Shown one piece after another: positions 5,622-7,021 of a stretch of 7,021 nucleotides of DNA. Both the position numbers and the translations under genes were made by a program. The DNA is taken from positions 1 through 7,021 of the forward strand of contig JAYUHM010000032.1 in NCBI GenBank assembly GCA_043766985.1. Direction: 5' to 3'. The first letter of the stretch is position 1; each line of letters starts with the position of its first letter. The DNA is from JAAFIP01 sp043766985. GTDB lineage: Bacteria > Pseudomonadota > Gammaproteobacteria > Burkholderiales > Burkholderiaceae_C. The notes beneath the pieces are model-generated. The model had not been told where the DNA came from. It ran no database searches and saw nothing but the letters and a program-made list of their open reading frames with translations.

Positions 5622-5936
5622 ATGGCCCGCTACGACGTTTACGCGCACCCTGACCCGGTGTTGCGCAAAACCACGCCCTATTTACTGGATGTGCAAAACA
5701 ACTACATCGAGGCGGTAGCCACACGCGTGGTGGTGCCCATGCGTGACCGGCGCGTGGTGGACAAACCGCTGCGCGACTTGAACCCCATTTTTGAAATCGA
5801 AGGCAAATCCGTGCTGCTGGACACCACCGCTATCGGTGCTTTTCCCGCCAACTTACTTAAAAAACCTGTCGCACGTCTGGCCTCGCAAGCCAGTGTGATA
5901 ACTTCTGCACTTGATACCCTTCTGGGCGGTTATTGA
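5622..5936 (+). CDS. ccdB: CcdB-family toxin (DNA gyrase poison)
   Basis: The 104-residue product fits the CcdB family (PF01845) in length and order. It has an N-terminal strand ARYDVYAHP (2-10), TTPYLLDVQNNYI (17-29), VVVPMRDRR (36-44), the segment LNPIFEIEGKSVLLDTTAIGAFPANLL (53-79), and a C-terminal helix from about residue 86 to 101. F-plasmid CcdB traps gyrase on DNA through its C-terminal Trp99-Gly100-Ile101. Here the protein ends LGGY with no Trp, so the C-terminal contact is not conserved, although an aromatic residue terminates the chain. Many chromosomal family members also depart from WGI, so activity is possible but unproven. The gene lies 14 nt after ccdA with only a weak ribosome binding site, consistent with translational coupling. 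It ends 15 nt before thyA. Confidence 0.88.
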   Translation: MARYDVYAHPDPVLRKTTPYLLDVQNNYIEAVATRVVVPMRDRRVVDKPLRDLNPIFEIEGKSVLLDTTAIGAFPANLLKKPVARLASQASVITSALDTLLGGY

Positions 5937-5951
5937 ATCAGTAAACACAAC

Positions 5952-6797
5952 ATGCCATCTATTGCTTCCACCCTCTCCCCATTCAACCAATACGAAACCT
6001 TCATGCGCCACGTGCACGAACACGGCGTGGCCAAAACTGACCGCACGGGTACGGGCACCACGAGCGTGTTTGGCTACCAGATGCGTTTTGACCTCCAGCA
6101 AGGTTTCCCGCTGGTGACGACAAAGAAGGTGCACCTCAAATCCATCATCCAGGAGCTGCTGTGGTTCCTCACCGGCTCGTCCAACAATAACTGGCTTACC
6201 GAGCGCGGCGTGAGCATCTGGAACGAATGGGCCAAACCCGACGGCGATTTGGGCCCCGTGTACGGCGTGCAGTGGCGCAGCTGGCCCACACCCGACGGCG
6301 GGCACATTGACCAGATCAGCGAGGTCATCAAAACTTTGAAAACCAACCCCGATTCGCGCCGCATCATCGTCAGCGCCTGGAACGTGGCCGACCTGTCCAA
6401 AATGGCCCTTATGCCCTGCCACGCCTTCTTCCAGTTCTACGTAGCGCCGCCCACCACACCGGGCGGCAAGGGGCAACTCAGTTGCCAGCTCTACCAGCGC
6501 AGCGCCGACATCTTTTTGGGCGTGCCGTTTAACATCGCCAGCTACGCCCTGCTCACCCACATGGTGGCCCAGCAGTGCGACCTGGATGTGGGCGATTTTG
6601 TGTGGACGGGAGGCGACTGCCATATCTACAGCAACCACCACGAGCAGGTAGACCTGCAACTGAGCCGCGCGCCTTACCCTTACCCCCAACTGCACATCAA
6701 ACGCAAACCCGAGTCTATTTTTGGCTACCAGTTTGAAGACTTTGAGATGCTGGACTACCAGTGCCACGCGGCCATCAAAGCGCCTGTGGCGGTGTAG
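5952..6797 (+). CDS. thyA: Thymidylate synthase
   Basis: The 281-residue protein is a classical ThyA. It methylates dUMP to dTMP using 5,10-methylenetetrahydrofolate and acts as a cytosolic homodimer. Recognisable elements in order are KTDRTGTGTTSVFGYQMRF (28-46, including the phosphate-binding Arg31), HLKSIIQELLWFLTG (61-75), the folate-pocket GDLGPVYGVQWRSW (98-111), DSRRIIVSAWNV (134-145, Arg from the partner subunit), the catalytic Cys156 in ALMPCHAFFQFYV, SCQLYQRSADIFLGVPFNIASYALL (177-201), HIYSNH (224-229) and the terminal KAPVAV. It is a little longer than the 264-residue E. coli enzyme because of about 10 extra N-terminal residues and a short loop insert near 165-174 (APPTTPGGKG). 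The ATG has no clear ribosome binding site and sits 15 nt after ccdB, so read-through from the toxin-antitoxin promoter or a promoter inside ccdB must drive it. Confidence 0.97.
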   Translation: MPSIASTLSPFNQYETFMRHVHEHGVAKTDRTGTGTTSVFGYQMRFDLQQGFPLVTTKKVHLKSIIQELLWFLTGSSNNNWLTERGVSIWNEWAKPDGDLGPVYGVQWRSWPTPDGGHIDQISEVIKTLKTNPDSRRIIVSAWNVADLSKMALMPCHAFFQFYVAPPTTPGGKGQLSCQLYQRSADIFLGVPFNIASYALLTHMVAQQCDLDVGDFVWTGGDCHIYSNHHEQVDLQLSRAPYPYPQLHIKRKPESIFGYQFEDFEMLDYQCHAAIKAPVAV

Positions 6798-7008
6798 TTC
6801 TGTTGCCCTGCCGTCACTGGCTAGCGCTCTGGCTCGGTCGCTCCGGCGCGGCCACTTTTGGGCAAAAGAGCCCACCTTGACTATCAATGCCGTAACGTTT
6901 GGTATCGATTTTGGCTTGAAATAATCCTATTTCCGGCAGTTGAAAGGCCATAAACCGTCTGCAAGCTAGACTACAAGCCAATTTCAACGGATTTGCGAGG
7001 GTCACCAA
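6798..7008. other. Non-coding region downstream of thyA
   Basis: These 211 bp contain no convincing gene. A GC-rich stretch follows the thyA stop (6817-6855). A small hairpin TGGGC / GCCCA (6859-6863 with 6870-6874) is not followed by a T run and is not a convincing terminator. A TTGACT hexamer (6877-6882) could be a -35 for the gene starting at 7009, but the hexamer 17 nt on is poor. Bases 6971-6986 (CTACAAGCCAATTTCA) match 14 of 16 positions of one end of repeat copy B, suggesting a third, partial copy. Confidence 0.5.
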
Positions 7009-7021
7009 ATGGGTGAAGCTA
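7009..7021 (+). CDS. Start of an unidentified gene (truncated by window edge)
   Basis: ATG at 7009 is preceded at 7 nt by GAGGG (6997-7001), the best-formed ribosome binding site in the right half of the window. It opens a frame reading Met-Gly-Glu-Ala before the edge. Four residues do not identify it. A folA gene often follows thyA, but these residues do not resemble a typical dihydrofolate reductase start. It could also be a chance match. Confidence 0.4.

Noticed and set aside
6855..6874. Hairpins CTTTT/AAAAG and TGGGC/GCCCA after thyA as an intrinsic terminator
   Set aside because: The stems are only 5 bp and alternative to each other, and neither is followed by a T run on either strand.
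5853..6887. A 344-codon open frame on the minus strand opposite thyA and the end of ccdB
   Set aside because: It is antisense to a fully convincing thymidylate synthase, has no recognisable motifs, and its Val/Ala/His-rich composition is typical of a high-GC shadow frame.
1..7021. CRISPR arrays, tRNA or rRNA genes, insertion sequences
   Set aside because: I saw no regularly spaced repeats, no tRNA-like cloverleaf and no transposase or integrase coding sequence anywhere in the window.

Overview
The window looks like the chromosome of a betaproteobacterium, most likely Comamonadaceae (Rhodoferax/Polaromonas-like). This rests on the character of the ThyA, YihY/BrkB, DUF2069 and FAD-oxidase proteins, on moderately high GC, and on a short intergenic repeat that I associate from memory with comamonad genomes. 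No alignment was run.

Layout, left to right. (1) Bases 1-483, minus strand: a HigB/HigA-type toxin-antitoxin operon. The antitoxin is cut off by the window edge. The operon has a clear promoter overlapped by an 11-bp inverted repeat, and the toxin GTG start sits almost on the predicted transcription start. (2) Bases 524-1192, minus strand: a small serine carboxylesterase/lysophospholipase. (3) Bases 1193-1446: a divergent intergenic region with one copy of a ~54-bp repeat. (4) Bases 1447-1917, plus strand: an SRPBCC/CoxG-like ligand-binding protein. It is followed 2 bp later by the decayed remnant of a DUF962 (Mpo1-like) gene with two in-frame stops and a large internal deletion. (5) Bases 2080-3318, minus strand: a YihY/BrkB inner-membrane protein, divergent from a four-helix DUF2069 membrane protein (3365-3757). 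(6) Bases 3758-3834: a second, inverted copy of the repeat, whose end appears to form the promoter of the next gene. (7) Bases 3835-5253, plus strand: a GlcD/D-2-hydroxyglutarate-dehydrogenase-type FAD oxidoreductase. (8) Bases 5291-5936, plus strand: a ccdA-ccdB toxin-antitoxin operon with its own promoter. (9) Bases 5952-6797: thymidylate synthase thyA, starting only 15 nt after ccdB. (10) Bases 6798-7021: a non-coding stretch with a fragment of the same repeat, and at the very edge a well-placed ribosome binding site and ATG of another gene.

The core genes are ordinary housekeeping or conserved hypothetical genes that do not form one pathway. The accessory layer is two type II toxin-antitoxin modules (higBA and ccdAB) within 7 kb, a decaying gene, and a dispersed repeat present in at least two copies. 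The most interesting regulatory points are the apparently leaderless higB, the repeat-borne promoter in front of the FAD oxidoreductase, and thyA lying directly behind a toxin operon. I see no wholly new system here.
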